Below are positions 7,460 to 16,899 of a stretch of 64,000 nucleotides of DNA, one piece after another. Under the pieces are notes generated by a model that saw only the letters and a program-made list of their open reading frames with translations, was not told the DNA's origin and ran no database searches. Position numbers and translations under genes: made by a program. Source of the stretch: Bradyrhizobium manausense. Its GTDB lineage: Bacteria > Pseudomonadota > Alphaproteobacteria > Rhizobiales > Xanthobacteraceae. The stretch lies in the NCBI RefSeq assembly GCF_018131105.1, contig NZ_JAFCJI010000006.1:1-64000 (forward strand), written 5' to 3'. Each line of letters starts with the position of its first letter. Position 1 is the first letter of the stretch.

Positions 7460-9391
7460 TCACTCCGCAGCCTCCGCCATGGGGCCTTGTCCGCCGAGGT
7501 CCACCACGCGCAGCGTCGTGCGCACGCGCTGTGTGGTGCCGTCCTGGAAGCGGATCACGGTGTCGACGGGGATGTCGGCATCGCCGCGGTAGATGGCGTC
7601 GATGATTCCGGCGTATTTCTCGTTGATGACGCCGCGGCGCACCTTTCTCGTGCGGGTGAGCTCGCCGTCGTCGGCGTCGAGCTCCTTGTAGAGCAGCAGG
7701 AAGCGCGAGATGCGCTGTGCCGGCGGCAGCGTGGCGTTGACGGTCTCGACCTCCTTCTGCAGCAGCCTGTAGACCTCGGGCCGGGAGGCAAGGTCGCTGT
7801 AGGTCGTGAACGAGAGCCGGTTCTTCTCCGCCCATTTCGAGATGATGGAATAGCGGATGCAGATCATCGCCGCGAGCGCATCGCGGCCGGCGCCGAGCAC
7901 CACGGCCTCCGCGATATAGGGCGAGAATTTCAGCTTGTTCTCGATGAATTGCGGCGAGAAGCGCTCGCCGCGCGAGGTCTCGGCGAGATCCTTGATCCGG
8001 TCGATGACGACGAGTTGCTTGTTGTCGTTGAAATAGCCGGCATCGCCCGACAGCATCCAGCCGTCCCTGATGTCGGCGATGCTTGCTTCCGGGTTCTTGT
8101 AATAGCCGAGGAACATGTTGGGATGCCGCACCACGATCTCGCCGACGCCGTGGACGTCGGCATTGTCGATGCGGATCTCGACGCTGTCGGCCATCGGCAC
8201 GCCTGTCGTGTCAGGATCGACCTTCCCCTCGGGATGCAGCGTGTAGGCGCCAAGCAGTTCAGTCTGGCCGTAGAGCGTGCGCAGCGGCACGCCCATGGCC
8301 TGGAAGAACTTGAAGGTCTCGGGACCCAACGCCGCGCCACCGGTGGCGGCCGAGCGCAGGCGGGTGAAGCCGAGGCGGTCGCGCAGCGCGCGGAACAGGA
8401 CCGCATCGGCAAAGCCGGAGCGCTTGCCTTCGGCGAGCGCGGCGAGGCCCGACTTCATCCCGATGTCGAAGAGGCGCTGCTTGAAGGGCGTCGCATCCAT
8501 CACCTTGGCGCGGACGTCGGCGGCGATGGATTCCCAGACGCGCGGGGCGAAGAGCACGAAGGTCGGCGCGATTTCGCGCAGATCGTTCATCATCGTATCG
8601 GGCTCTTCGACGAAGTTGATCTTCATCCGGCACAGCAGGCCTTTGCCGAGCACGTAGACCTGCTCCATGATCCAGGGCAGCGGCAGCACTGAAACGTATT
8701 CGTCGTCCGGGCCTTTCGGATCGAAGGCGAGATAAGTGGCGCAATGGCCGAGCACGCGGCCGGCAGCGAGCATCGCGAGCTTCGGGTGCGAGGTGGTGCC
8801 CGACGTCGTGCAGAGGATAGCAACGTCCTCGCCCTTGGTGGCATCGACGAGCCGATCGTAGAGCTCTGGCTCGCGCGCTGCCCGGGCACGGCCGAGCTCG
8901 GCAAATTTTTCCGCCGACATCAGGCGCGGATCGTCATATTTCCGCATGCCGCGCGGATCGGAATAGATGATGTGCCTGAGATCAGGCACGCGCTCGGCCA
9001 GCGCCAGCAGCTTGTCGACCTGCTCCTCGTCCTCGGCGAACACGAGCTGCGCTTCGCCGTAATTGAGGAGATAGGAGGCCTCTTCATCCAGCACGTCGCG
9101 ATAGAGCCCGAGGCTCATTCCGCCGATCGCGTGGGCGGCCACTTCCGCCGCAACCCAATCCGGCCGGTTATCGCCGATGATGCCGATGACGTCGCCGCGG
9201 CCGAGCCCGAGCTCGATCAGGCCGAGCGCGAAGTCGCGCACGCGGGTCTGGTAGTCGTTCCAGGTGAACGGACGCCAGAGGCCGAGATCCTTTTCGCGCA
9301 GCGCGATCTCGTTGCCATGCTCCTTCGCATTGAGCCGGAGCATCTTCGGATAGGTGTCGGCCTGGGCGACGCGCCCTGCGTAATCCATCAT
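7460..9391 (-). CDS. AMP-dependent acyl-CoA synthetase (long-chain type)
   Basis: This 643-residue adenylate-forming enzyme activates a carboxylic acid to its acyl-AMP and then to the CoA thioester. The ATP loop ILCTTSGTTSHPK is near residue 205, the YGQTELLGAYT motif near 373, and the acceptor/hinge motif SGDAGYFN near 450. Length and architecture match long-chain FadD15-type ligases. Its ATG overlaps the livG stop as ATGA, so the two are translationally coupled and the ligase belongs to the transport operon. This suggests import coupled to CoA trapping. The acid is unknown. Confidence 0.88.
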   Translation of the reverse strand: MMDYAGRVAQADTYPKMLRLNAKEHGNEIALREKDLGLWRPFTWNDYQTRVRDFALGLIELGLGRGDVIGIIGDNRPDWVAAEVAAHAIGGMSLGLYRDVLDEEASYLLNYGEAQLVFAEDEEQVDKLLALAERVPDLRHIIYSDPRGMRKYDDPRLMSAEKFAELGRARAAREPELYDRLVDATKGEDVAILCTTSGTTSHPKLAMLAAGRVLGHCATYLAFDPKGPDDEYVSVLPLPWIMEQVYVLGKGLLCRMKINFVEEPDTMMNDLREIAPTFVLFAPRVWESIAADVRAKVMDATPFKQRLFDIGMKSGLAALAEGKRSGFADAVLFRALRDRLGFTRLRSAATGGAALGPETFKFFQAMGVPLRTLYGQTELLGAYTLHPEGKVDPDTTGVPMADSVEIRIDNADVHGVGEIVVRHPNMFLGYYKNPEASIADIRDGWMLSGDAGYFNDNKQLVVIDRIKDLAETSRGERFSPQFIENKLKFSPYIAEAVVLGAGRDALAAMICIRYSIISKWAEKNRLSFTTYSDLASRPEVYRLLQKEVETVNATLPPAQRISRFLLLYKELDADDGELTRTRKVRRGVINEKYAGIIDAIYRGDADIPVDTVIRFQDGTTQRVRTTLRVVDLGGQGPMAEAAE

Positions 9392-10209
9392 GCCGCGCTC
9401 TCCTGCGCCGGCGGAGCATCGTCAGGATCGACCAGCGCTTCGTCTTCTTCACCGAGATAGGCGCGCCGGACGTGGGGATCCGCGAGCACGGCGGCGGGGT
9501 CGCCCTCGGCGATCTTGCGGCCGAAATCCAGCACCATGACGCGGTGGGAAATGTCCATCACCACGCCCATGTCGTGCTCGATCATGACCACCGTCATGCC
9601 GAACTCCTCGTTGAGGTCGACGATGTAGCGGGCCATGTCTTCCTTCTCTTCGAAGTTCATGCCGGCCATCGGCTCGTCGAGGAGGATGAGGCGCGGCTCC
9701 AGCGCCATGGCGCGGGCGAGCTCGACGCGCTTGCGCAGGCCATAGGGGAGGGTGCCGGCGGTCGCCTTGCGCACCGATTGGAGATCGAGGAAGTCGATGA
9801 TCTCTTCGACCTTGCGGCGGTGTTCGAGCTCTTCCTTGCGCGCGCCGGTGAGCCAGTACAGCGATCCCGTGAGGAAGTTGTTCGTCAGCAGGTGATGGCG
9901 CCCGACCATGATGTTGTCGAGCACGCTCATATGGTGGAACAGCGCGAGATTCTGGAAGGTACGGCCGATGCCGAGCTTGGGACGCGCATTCGGCGTCAGG
10001 CCGGTGATGTCGCGGCCCTGGTAGAACAGCTGGCCTTCGGTCGGCTTATAGCGGCCGGAAATGCAGTTCACGATCGAGGTCTTGCCGGCTCCGTTGGGAC
10101 CGATGATCGAGAACAGCTCGCCCTCGTTGATGGCGAAGCTGACGTCCGTCAGCGCGCGAACGCCGCCGAATCGCAAGGACACGCCGCGCACTTCGAGACT
10201 GGTAGCCAC
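9388..10209 (-). CDS. livG: Liv-type ABC transporter ATPase LivG
   Basis: The ATP-binding subunit is about 273 residues from the GTG at 10209, which has a GGGAGGG ribosome site ten bases upstream; a longer in-frame reading is possible but its extra N-terminus looks non-coding. Walker A GPNGAGKTS, Walker B LILLDEPMAGMN and the H-loop IEHDMG are all visible. The ABC signature is the degenerate LPYGLRKRVELARA, normal for LivG. It is the first gene of the leftward operon and faces the divergent Crp/Fnr gene. Confidence 0.92.
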   Translation of the reverse strand: MATSLEVRGVSLRFGGVRALTDVSFAINEGELFSIIGPNGAGKTSIVNCISGRYKPTEGQLFYQGRDITGLTPNARPKLGIGRTFQNLALFHHMSVLDNIMVGRHHLLTNNFLTGSLYWLTGARKEELEHRRKVEEIIDFLDLQSVRKATAGTLPYGLRKRVELARAMALEPRLILLDEPMAGMNFEEKEDMARYIVDLNEEFGMTVVMIEHDMGVVMDISHRVMVLDFGRKIAEGDPAAVLADPHVRRAYLGEEDEALVDPDDAPPAQESAA

Positions 10210-10547
10210 CAAACAAATCCCTCCCGGTGATGGCGCGTTCAGCGGCGCTCTTCGTCGGTTCCTCCCGGGCGATCCTAGTACGGTCGTCCCGGTCAGGCCA
10301 TGCAGCACATGGTCCCGGCGGGAGCCGCGCCGCTTTCCCTCCCGTTTGGGATCAAAAGCCGCATCGCCCGAGGTGGTCCTCAATAGGGGAAAGCGCTATT
10401 TTGAAATGTCTCCGGCCTGACAATTCTGCGACAAAGTTTTTGGGGCGGCTGCGGCCTCCATCTTTCGTCGGATGGTGGGCGGGAATGATTGTGTTGCGGT
10501 GCAACAGAAGGATGGAGTGACGAAACGGTGCGGCTGGCCTCTCGATC
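10210..10547. promoter_or_regulatory. Divergent promoter region with a 15-bp palindrome
   Basis: These 338 bases separate the leftward livG operon from the rightward Crp/Fnr gene. No convincing gene is seen. A perfect inverted repeat, TGTTGC-GGT-GCAACA (10492-10506), lies 42 bases before the regulator start and is a candidate operator. No clear -35/-10 pair was identified. Confidence 0.45.
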
Positions 10548-11222
10548 ATGATTTCAGAGGATCAACTCAAGCGAGTCGCCGCCTGGTCGCGCGAGCTCAC
10601 GCCAGCGGAGATCGAGGTCGCCCGCGCCGGGATCACGGAGCGGGCCTACGGCACCGGCGAGACCGTGTTCATGCGCGGTGACAAATTCGATTATTGGGCC
10701 GGCATGGTGAGCGGCTTGGCCCGCATGGGCGGCGTGTCACGCGACGGCAAGGAGACCAGCCTTGCCGGGCTCACGGCAGGCGCCTGGTTCGGCGAGGGCA
10801 GCGTGCTCAAGAACGAGCTGCGCCGCTACGATGTGGTCGCCCTGCGCGACAGCCGCGTCGCGTTGATGGAGCGCAGCGCCTTCATGTGGCTGTTCGAGAA
10901 CAGCGTGGGCTTCAACCGCTTCCTGGTGCGCCAGCTCAACGAGCGGCTCGGCCAGTTCATCGGCATGCTCGAGGTCAACCGTACGCTGGATGCCACCGCC
11001 CGGCTGGCCCGGAGCATCGCCTCGCTGTTCAACCCGATCCTCTATCCGGAATCGACTGCACACCTGGAGATTACCCAGGAGGAGATCGGTGCGCTCTCCG
11101 GCATGTCGCGCCAGAATGCCAACCGCGCATTGAACCGGCTGGAGAAAGAGGGCCTGCTGCGGTTGGAATACGGCGGTGTCACGATCCTCAATGTCGAGCG
11201 GCTGCGCGGATACGGGGACTAG
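10548..11222 (+). CDS. Crp/Fnr-family transcriptional regulator
   Basis: This 224-residue regulator has an N-terminal cyclic-nucleotide-binding-like beta-barrel (GETVFMRGDKFDYWAG, GAWFGEGSVL) and a C-terminal winged helix whose recognition helix reads LSGMSRQNANRALNRLEKEG near 180-200. There are no cysteines, so it is not an Fe-S Fnr sensor. The barrel lacks the full phosphate-binding cassette (RxS) of cAMP receptors, so the ligand is unknown. Its divergent position makes it the likely regulator of the Liv/acyl-CoA synthetase operon, possibly through the palindrome at 10492-10506. Confidence 0.88.
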   Translation: MISEDQLKRVAAWSRELTPAEIEVARAGITERAYGTGETVFMRGDKFDYWAGMVSGLARMGGVSRDGKETSLAGLTAGAWFGEGSVLKNELRRYDVVALRDSRVALMERSAFMWLFENSVGFNRFLVRQLNERLGQFIGMLEVNRTLDATARLARSIASLFNPILYPESTAHLEITQEEIGALSGMSRQNANRALNRLEKEGLLRLEYGGVTILNVERLRGYGD

Positions 11223-11318
11223 CGCGTTTTCGAGCGAAGTGGAGACCGGTTCGCGTTAAGAAAACGCGTCAAAACAAGAATCTAGAACCCGTTCCGATTC
11301 ATCGGAGCGGGATTCTAG
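11223..11318. repeat. Dispersed palindromic repeat of Bradyrhizobium type
   Basis: Two inverted repeats are visible: GCGTTTTC/GAAAACGC (about 11224-11268), and CTAGAA.CCCG ... CGGG.TTCTAG (11282-11318). The module closely resembles a sequence I recall as highly repeated between genes in Bradyrhizobium and Rhodopseudomonas. It sits between two convergent genes, and its terminal CTAG supplies the stop codon of the MFS gene. It may act as a bidirectional terminator. Confidence 0.65.
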
Positions 11319-12571
11319 CGCGCGTTCGCGGGCGCGTGCACCGGCCAGAGGTCGGCGCGCCAGCGGATGGCGATGGCCAGCATCGCAACGAAGCCGGCAG
11401 CGGCGTAGAGCGACCCCGTCGCCGAATAGCCGATGAGGTCGATCAGGCTGCCGGCCGCGAGCAATCCGATCGGCAGGCCGTAGATCACCATCATCCGCAC
11501 CCCCATCACGCGACCACGCAGATGTGCGCTGGCCGTCCGCATCAGGATCACCGCGGCCGAAATCATCGAGATGCTCTGCGCGATGCCGGCCAGCACGAGG
11601 CAGGCCATCGCGACCGGCATGGTCCTGATTTCGACGAACACCAGCAGCAGCGTGTACCATGCCAGCGTGGCGCCGATCAGGAGCCGGGCAATGCGCAGGC
11701 CGCCAACCAGGCTGAGCGTGACGGAGCCGATCAGCGAGCCCGAGGCGAAGCTCGCCGAGAGATAACCGAGGCCGGTCTGGTCGGTGTGAAAGATGTCGCG
11801 CGCGATGTAAGGCAGCAATCCATTCGTCAGCGGAAACGCGGTGAGATTGACGAGGAAGGCGACGCAAAGCGCTGCCAGCATTGCCGGCCCGTTCCAGGAA
11901 TACACGATGCCTTCCTTGAGATCGCGCAGCAACCGCGAGCCGGAATGGGATTCCATCAAGCGATGCTCGGCGGACTTCGCCGGTCGGGTCAGGCACAGCA
12001 TCAGACCAGCGGCCCCAAAATAAAGACATGCGATGACTGCATACACTTTGCCGATACCGAAAATCGCGAACAGTCCGGCTCCCGTCAGCGCCCCGGCGAT
12101 GCGCGCGCTGTCCTGGGTCGTGCGTGACAGGCTGATCGCCCCCACCAGCAACTCGGTCGGCATGATGTCGGCGAGAAGCGCGCTGCGAAGGCCGAGATCC
12201 GAAGAGCGGATCAGGCCCATGATCGTCACGATGATCATCACCTTGAGCGGCGTCAGATGGCCGGTCAGCGCGAGAACCATGATGGTCGAAGCGAGGACCG
12301 TATAGGCGAGACGCAGCACGACAAGAAGATCGCGGTGACCCATGCGATCACCGACCATCCCGAGCACCGGAGCGATCAGGGTTCCGACATATTGCAGCGA
12401 CGCGAGAATGGTAAGCAGCAGCACCGAGCCTGTCTCGACCAGGATGTACCAGCCGAGCACGAGAGTTTCGATCTCGAATGCCCAGGAGGTGAGAAGGTCG
12501 GACGGCCACTGGAAACGATAATTGCGGATGCGGAATGGCGCGAGCGCAGAAGGTCTTTTGGGGTTGCTCAA
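11315..12571 (-). CDS. MFS transporter, EntS-like exporter branch
   Basis: This 418-residue membrane protein has about twelve hydrophobic helices. An MFS motif-A-like loop, GMVGDRMGHRDL, follows helix 2. The sequence pattern (FRIRNYRFQWPSDLLTSWAFEIETL at the start; DLKEGIVYSWN in the central loop) fits the MFS_3/EntS group of proton-driven exporters for siderophores or drugs. It is transcribed toward the Crp/Fnr gene. No adjacent biosynthetic genes indicate the substrate. Confidence 0.85.
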   Translation of the reverse strand: MSNPKRPSALAPFRIRNYRFQWPSDLLTSWAFEIETLVLGWYILVETGSVLLLTILASLQYVGTLIAPVLGMVGDRMGHRDLLVVLRLAYTVLASTIMVLALTGHLTPLKVMIIVTIMGLIRSSDLGLRSALLADIMPTELLVGAISLSRTTQDSARIAGALTGAGLFAIFGIGKVYAVIACLYFGAAGLMLCLTRPAKSAEHRLMESHSGSRLLRDLKEGIVYSWNGPAMLAALCVAFLVNLTAFPLTNGLLPYIARDIFHTDQTGLGYLSASFASGSLIGSVTLSLVGGLRIARLLIGATLAWYTLLLVFVEIRTMPVAMACLVLAGIAQSISMISAAVILMRTASAHLRGRVMGVRMMVIYGLPIGLLAAGSLIDLIGYSATGSLYAAAGFVAMLAIAIRWRADLWPVHAPANAR

Positions 12572-12864
12572 GATGCGTCGACGGGTTTCACGACGATTCC
12601 CGGCCCTTGGTTATTAGTTCTTCTGCTCGGCAAGGTAGCCCCGGGGATACGCCTGTCAATTGACGCTACCGCATGCCGCCATGTTTGGCGCACGACGTGC
12701 GGTGCATCAGCGCGCCCGCAGCATCGCTTCGCTATCCGGGCCAATACGGTGACCAGCCGGCGCTTGCTCTTCCGGCGTGCAAAGCCCATTCTGGTCTGTA
12801 TCCTGGGGCCAATCGAGTAGGGCCAGCAGATCACACCATCGCGGCTTCCGCGAGGTCTTGAGCC

Positions 12865-15800
12865 ATGAACTGCTCCGATTGCGGTTTCGAGGTTCAGAGC
12901 GGCTTTGCTTTCTGCCCGAAGTGCGGCACGAAGCAGCCGCAGGCGTGCCCAGGCTGCGGCTTTCCGTGCGCTCCGGATTTCGTCTATTGCCCAAAGTGCG
13001 GCGTCCTGGTCGGCGGGACCAGGAATGATCACGGGCAGGGATCGGCGCAGACGAGTCCGGCGCCTCTCCCAATCAGGTCGTCCTCACCATCATTTCCGCA
13101 GACGCCTCAACACGCGTTTCGACCGCAATCTGACAACGTCGACGGAGAAGCAAACCGCCGCACCATCACTGTGCTGTTTGCCGATCTCAGCGGCTTCACG
13201 GCGATGAGCGAGCGGCTCGACCCTGAGATCATGCAGACGCTTCAGAACCAATTGTTCGAGGAGTTGACGGCCGCGGTCCAGAGTTTTGGCGGCTTCGTGG
13301 ACAAATTCATCGGCGATGCGCTGCTTGCGCTGTTCGGTGCGCCGGCGGCGCACGAGGACGATCCCGAGCGAGCCGTACGCGCTGCTCTCGACATGATCGG
13401 CCGGACGGCGCTTCTTAGCCAACGCACGGAGCCGTATGCCGGCTCACCGCTGCTGCTCCATGTGGGCATCAATACCGGGCATGTCGTTGCGGGTGGGCTT
13501 GGCGTGGGCGTTGCCAAATCCTATTCGGTGACCGGCGACACGGTGAATACAGCCCAGCGATTGCAGTCGATGGCGGCTCCGGGCGAGGTGCTGGTTGGGT
13601 CCTTGACTCATCGTCTGACGCGACATGCGTTCTCCTATGACTCGCTTGGCGAGGTCTCGCTCAAGGGCAAGATGGGAAGCGTATTGGTCCATCGCCTAAG
13701 AGAGCCGCTCGACACACCCCGTGCGGCGCGAGGTCTCGACACGCTGGGCCTCGACGCGCCGCTGATTGGACGTGACGCCGAACTTGCACGCATGGTCGGC
13801 AGCCTTGATCTTGCCTGTAACGGTGCCGCCCAACTGGTAAGGCTGGTCGGTGAAGCTGGCATCGGGAAAACGCGCCTGGTCAGCGAATTCGCCACCCGAA
13901 TCCGCGACGAGGATCGCTTCGCAGGGGTGGCGATCAGACAAGCGGCCTGCTCGCCGCTCGGCGAACAATCCTACGGCACACTCGCTGCCGTGCTGCGCAG
14001 TGCCTACGGCATCGCGCAGAAGGCTGGCGGCAGGGAGGCAGAGGCGAAAGTCGCGGAAGCACTGTCGGAGCTTGGCCTCGCGAGTGACGAAGTCAATCGC
14101 CTGATGCCGCTCTACCTGCACGTCCTCGGGCTCGGTGATCCCGAAGGCGTGCTCAAGCATGTCGAGCCCGAGCAACTCCGCCGGCAGATATTCTTCGCGA
14201 TCCGTACTGTCTTCGAACGCCGCCTGGCGTTGTCGCCGCTTCTGATCATCGTCGAGGACCTGCATTGGGCCGACGCGGTGTCGCTCGAAGCCTTGCGGTT
14301 CCTGATGGACCGGTTGGAGCGGACGCGGCTGATGCTGCTGTTTACGCATCGACCAGCACTGGACCTGGACCTGTTCGGTTCGAGCAGGATCAGTCACACG
14401 ACCATTCGGCTGCCCCCGCTTGATGATGCGCACGGACAAAGGCTGCTTGCTGCGTATTTCAGCCGGGGGTGGCGTGAACCGCCGGGACGCCTGTTCGGTC
14501 GAATCCTCGATCGCGCCGGCGGCAATCCGCTTTTCCTCGAAGAGATCATCCGCGGTCTCATCGAGGCCGGCGCCCTGGAACGCGACGGTACGCAATGGCG
14601 GATGAAATCGGATGAAGCCACGGCGGATATTCCGGCGAACATTCAGGCGTTGCTGCTGGCGCGCCTCGACCGGTTGCCGCATCAGGCGCGCCACCTGGCG
14701 CAGGAGGCTGCGGTAATCGGTCCACGTTTCGATGCGGCTACTCTCGGGGTGGCTGCAACTGAGCCGGCGAGGGTCGAAGCAGGGCTCGAACTTCTGTGCG
14801 ACGCGGAGATCATCGAGGAGATCGCCGGCTCGAACTCGATTTCGCTGCGGACTTACCGCTTCACGCAAACGATGCTTCAGGATGTGATCTACCAAAACCT
14901 GCTTCTGCAGCGACGGGTCGAGCTTCATGGACGGATTGGTGCTGGGCTGGAGAGGCTCTATGGCAATGAGCCCGAGCGTCTTGAAGATCTCATACTGCTC
15001 GGACATCACTTCAGTCTGAGCGCGAGCAAGCCGAAGGGGGCGCGTCATCTGCGCGCGGCCGGCGATCGCGCACGCGCCAGCTATGCCAACGATGACGCCC
15101 TCCGCTTCTACCAGCAGTCCCTCGCCGTGCTGTCGACTGGCGACGGAGGGCAGCCGGAACGCCTCATCCTGTACGAGTGCATTGCAGATCTTTGTCGCGT
15201 GGCTGGCCGCCGGAGCACAGCCGAGGAGCACTATCGGTGTGCGCTGGAGGGCCACCGCGCGGCCGGAGACCGCGTCGGTGAGGCGCGAATTGCTCGCAAG
15301 CTCGGCCGATTGTGCTGGGACGCCGGCAAACGCATCAGCGCAGAGGCGCACTATGCCGACGCGGCTGGACGGCTTGGCGGGATCAGCGCGCCGATCGAAT
15401 GGGCGCACCTCCTGCAGGAGCGGGGCCGTCTGGCCTTTCGCGTAGGCGATCACGGAGCCGCAGCAAGATGGGCGGATGAGGCACTCAGCCATGCGCGATC
15501 CGTACCGGGAGACACAGACGAGCAGGCCGGGCTCGAAGCGGCGCGTGCGATTGCGGAGGCCCTCAATACCAAGGCGGTTGCGCTGGCGCGGCTCGGGCGA
15601 CATCACGAGGCGATAGGCGAGGTGGAGCAAAGTGTCGCGGCAGCCGATGCGGCTGGTCTGCTCAACGTCGCGTGTCGCGGCTACACCAACCTCGGCGTGC
15701 TCTACACGATTGTCGATCCGGCGAAAGCCGTCGAAGTCTGCCGGCGTGGACTCGACGTCGCGCGTCGAACCGGGGATCTCGGCTTCCAGGCGCGCCTTCT

Positions 15801-16182
15801 TGCGAACCTTGCCGTCGCCTGCTGTACGTTCACGGACAGATGTACCGAGGAAGGCGTGCCGGCCGCCGAAAAAGCGATCGAGATCGATCGCGCGCTCGAT
15901 CAGCGCGAGCATCTCCCGGTACCCTTGATCGTGCTCGGACAAATCCATCAATGTCACTTCCGCCCCGATCTGGCCGCGCGCTGCTACAACGAGGCCATCG
16001 AGGTCGCGAGCGAGACCGGTGAGCCGCAACAGCTATTTCCGTGCTATGATGGCCTCGCGACGTTGAGCCTTGATCGAGGCGACATGCCCGAGGCCGAGCG
16101 GTATTTCGCGCTGGCCCATGATGTCTGCGCCCGGCACGGGCTCGATCCTGCCGGGCTGATCGTACTGCCGTTTCTCGACTAG
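12865..16182 (+). CDS. Zinc-ribbon, class III adenylate/guanylate cyclase, AAA-type ATPase, TPR protein
   Basis: This is a 1105-residue multidomain signalling protein. Residues 3-45 hold two CxxC...CxxC ribbons (C3, C6, C17, C20 and C28, C31, C42, C45). A class III nucleotide cyclase domain spans about 92-275, with metal-binding Asp residues in FADLSGF and GDALLALFG and the transition-state Asn and Arg in VTGDTVNTAQRL, so it looks catalytically complete. An ATPase module follows, with Walker A GEAGIGKT near 330 and Walker B IIVEDLHWAD near 460. The C-terminal ~400 residues are helical TPR-like repeats. The architecture is that of large cyclase/MalT-like STAND proteins. No membrane segment is seen. 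The next gene, a redoxin, starts 21 bases later and is probably cotranscribed. The stimulus and target are unknown. Confidence 0.88.
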   Translation: MNCSDCGFEVQSGFAFCPKCGTKQPQACPGCGFPCAPDFVYCPKCGVLVGGTRNDHGQGSAQTSPAPLPIRSSSPSFPQTPQHAFRPQSDNVDGEANRRTITVLFADLSGFTAMSERLDPEIMQTLQNQLFEELTAAVQSFGGFVDKFIGDALLALFGAPAAHEDDPERAVRAALDMIGRTALLSQRTEPYAGSPLLLHVGINTGHVVAGGLGVGVAKSYSVTGDTVNTAQRLQSMAAPGEVLVGSLTHRLTRHAFSYDSLGEVSLKGKMGSVLVHRLREPLDTPRAARGLDTLGLDAPLIGRDAELARMVGSLDLACNGAAQLVRLVGEAGIGKTRLVSEFATRIRDEDRFAGVAIRQAACSPLGEQSYGTLAAVLRSAYGIAQKAGGREAEAKVAEALSELGLASDEVNRLMPLYLHVLGLGDPEGVLKHVEPEQLRRQIFFAIRTVFERRLALSPLLIIVEDLHWADAVSLEALRFLMDRLERTRLMLLFTHRPALDLDLFGSSRISHTTIRLPPLDDAHGQRLLAAYFSRGWREPPGRLFGRILDRAGGNPLFLEEIIRGLIEAGALERDGTQWRMKSDEATADIPANIQALLLARLDRLPHQARHLAQEAAVIGPRFDAATLGVAATEPARVEAGLELLCDAEIIEEIAGSNSISLRTYRFTQTMLQDVIYQNLLLQRRVELHGRIGAGLERLYGNEPERLEDLILLGHHFSLSASKPKGARHLRAAGDRARASYANDDALRFYQQSLAVLSTGDGGQPERLILYECIADLCRVAGRRSTAEEHYRCALEGHRAAGDRVGEARIARKLGRLCWDAGKRISAEAHYADAAGRLGGISAPIEWAHLLQERGRLAFRVGDHGAAARWADEALSHARSVPGDTDEQAGLEAARAIAEALNTKAVALARLGRHHEAIGEVEQSVAAADAAGLLNVACRGYTNLGVLYTIVDPAKAVEVCRRGLDVARRTGDLGFQARLLANLAVACCTFTDRCTEEGVPAAEKAIEIDRALDQREHLPVPLIVLGQIHQCHFRPDLAARCYNEAIEVASETGEPQQLFPCYDGLATLSLDRGDMPEAERYFALAHDVCARHGLDPAGLIVLPFLD

Positions 16183-16203
16183 CCAATTCGAGGGAGTTCA
16201 ACC

Positions 16204-16884
16204 ATGTCAGACCGTCAAGTCGATGTGCCGCTTCAACCGGGCGATCTTGCACCGAACATCGTCCTGGATGCCATTACGCGCGAAGGCAAGATCGCGCTCG
16301 AGGATTATCGCGGACATAGCCCGATATTGGTCGGCCTGTATCGTGGTCTGCACTGCCCGTTCTGCCGCCGCCACATCGCGGCGCAGGCGCAGCTTGACGG
16401 TGCGCTGCGCGGGAAGGGCATCGAGAGCCTGACGATCGTCAATACGCCGATCGACCGGGCACGGCTCTATTTCCGCTATCATCCACTGCCCAATCTGCTC
16501 GCGGCCTCTGACCCCGATCGGGTCTCGCACCGCGCATTTGGCCTGCCCACTCTCGAGTTCACGCAAGACGAGACCGAGTGGCCGCGCAAGGTCGGCATGG
16601 ATGTGGTGATGAGTATGCAGGTGGAGATTCCCGGAGAATTATCGGGGCCCATGAATCGTTTGGCGGCTTCCGAGCAGCTCAACAGCAAGGACGGCTACGA
16701 GATGACGGAAGCCGATCAGCGCATGGCGGCGGCTGGCTCGGGCCAACTGTTCGGCCAGTTCCTTCTCGATCGGGAGGGGATCGTACGCTGGACCTTCACC
16801 GAGGTTCCAGACGGGGGTCGGCGCATGTTCGGCGCGCCGAGCCCGCAGGAGTTGATGTCGGCCGCTTCACAGGTGACGGGCTAG
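16204..16884 (+). CDS. AhpC/TSA-type redoxin-like protein with CxxC motif
   Basis: This 226-residue protein has the thioredoxin-fold peroxiredoxin layout: PGDLAPNIVLDAITREG near 12-28 and YRGLHCPFCRRH near 46-57. Instead of the peroxiredoxin PxxxT/SxxC motif it has a CPFC dithiol, which suggests a disulfide reductase or bacterioferritin-comigratory-like redox partner rather than a classical peroxidase. It follows the cyclase/AAA gene closely after a GAGGGAGTT ribosome site. Substrate unknown. Confidence 0.75.
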   Translation: MSDRQVDVPLQPGDLAPNIVLDAITREGKIALEDYRGHSPILVGLYRGLHCPFCRRHIAAQAQLDGALRGKGIESLTIVNTPIDRARLYFRYHPLPNLLAASDPDRVSHRAFGLPTLEFTQDETEWPRKVGMDVVMSMQVEIPGELSGPMNRLAASEQLNSKDGYEMTEADQRMAAAGSGQLFGQFLLDREGIVRWTFTEVPDGGRRMFGAPSPQELMSAASQVTG

Positions 16885-16899
16885 GTATCGCCTGCCCGG

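Noticed and set aside
12568..13032. A minus-strand frame over the start of the cyclase gene
   Set aside because: It is opposite the Cys-rich ribbon domain and has no independent coding support.
13696..16029. A 777-codon open frame antisense to the cyclase/AAA/TPR gene
   Set aside because: It has no domain or ribosome site and is fully explained by codon bias of the sense gene.
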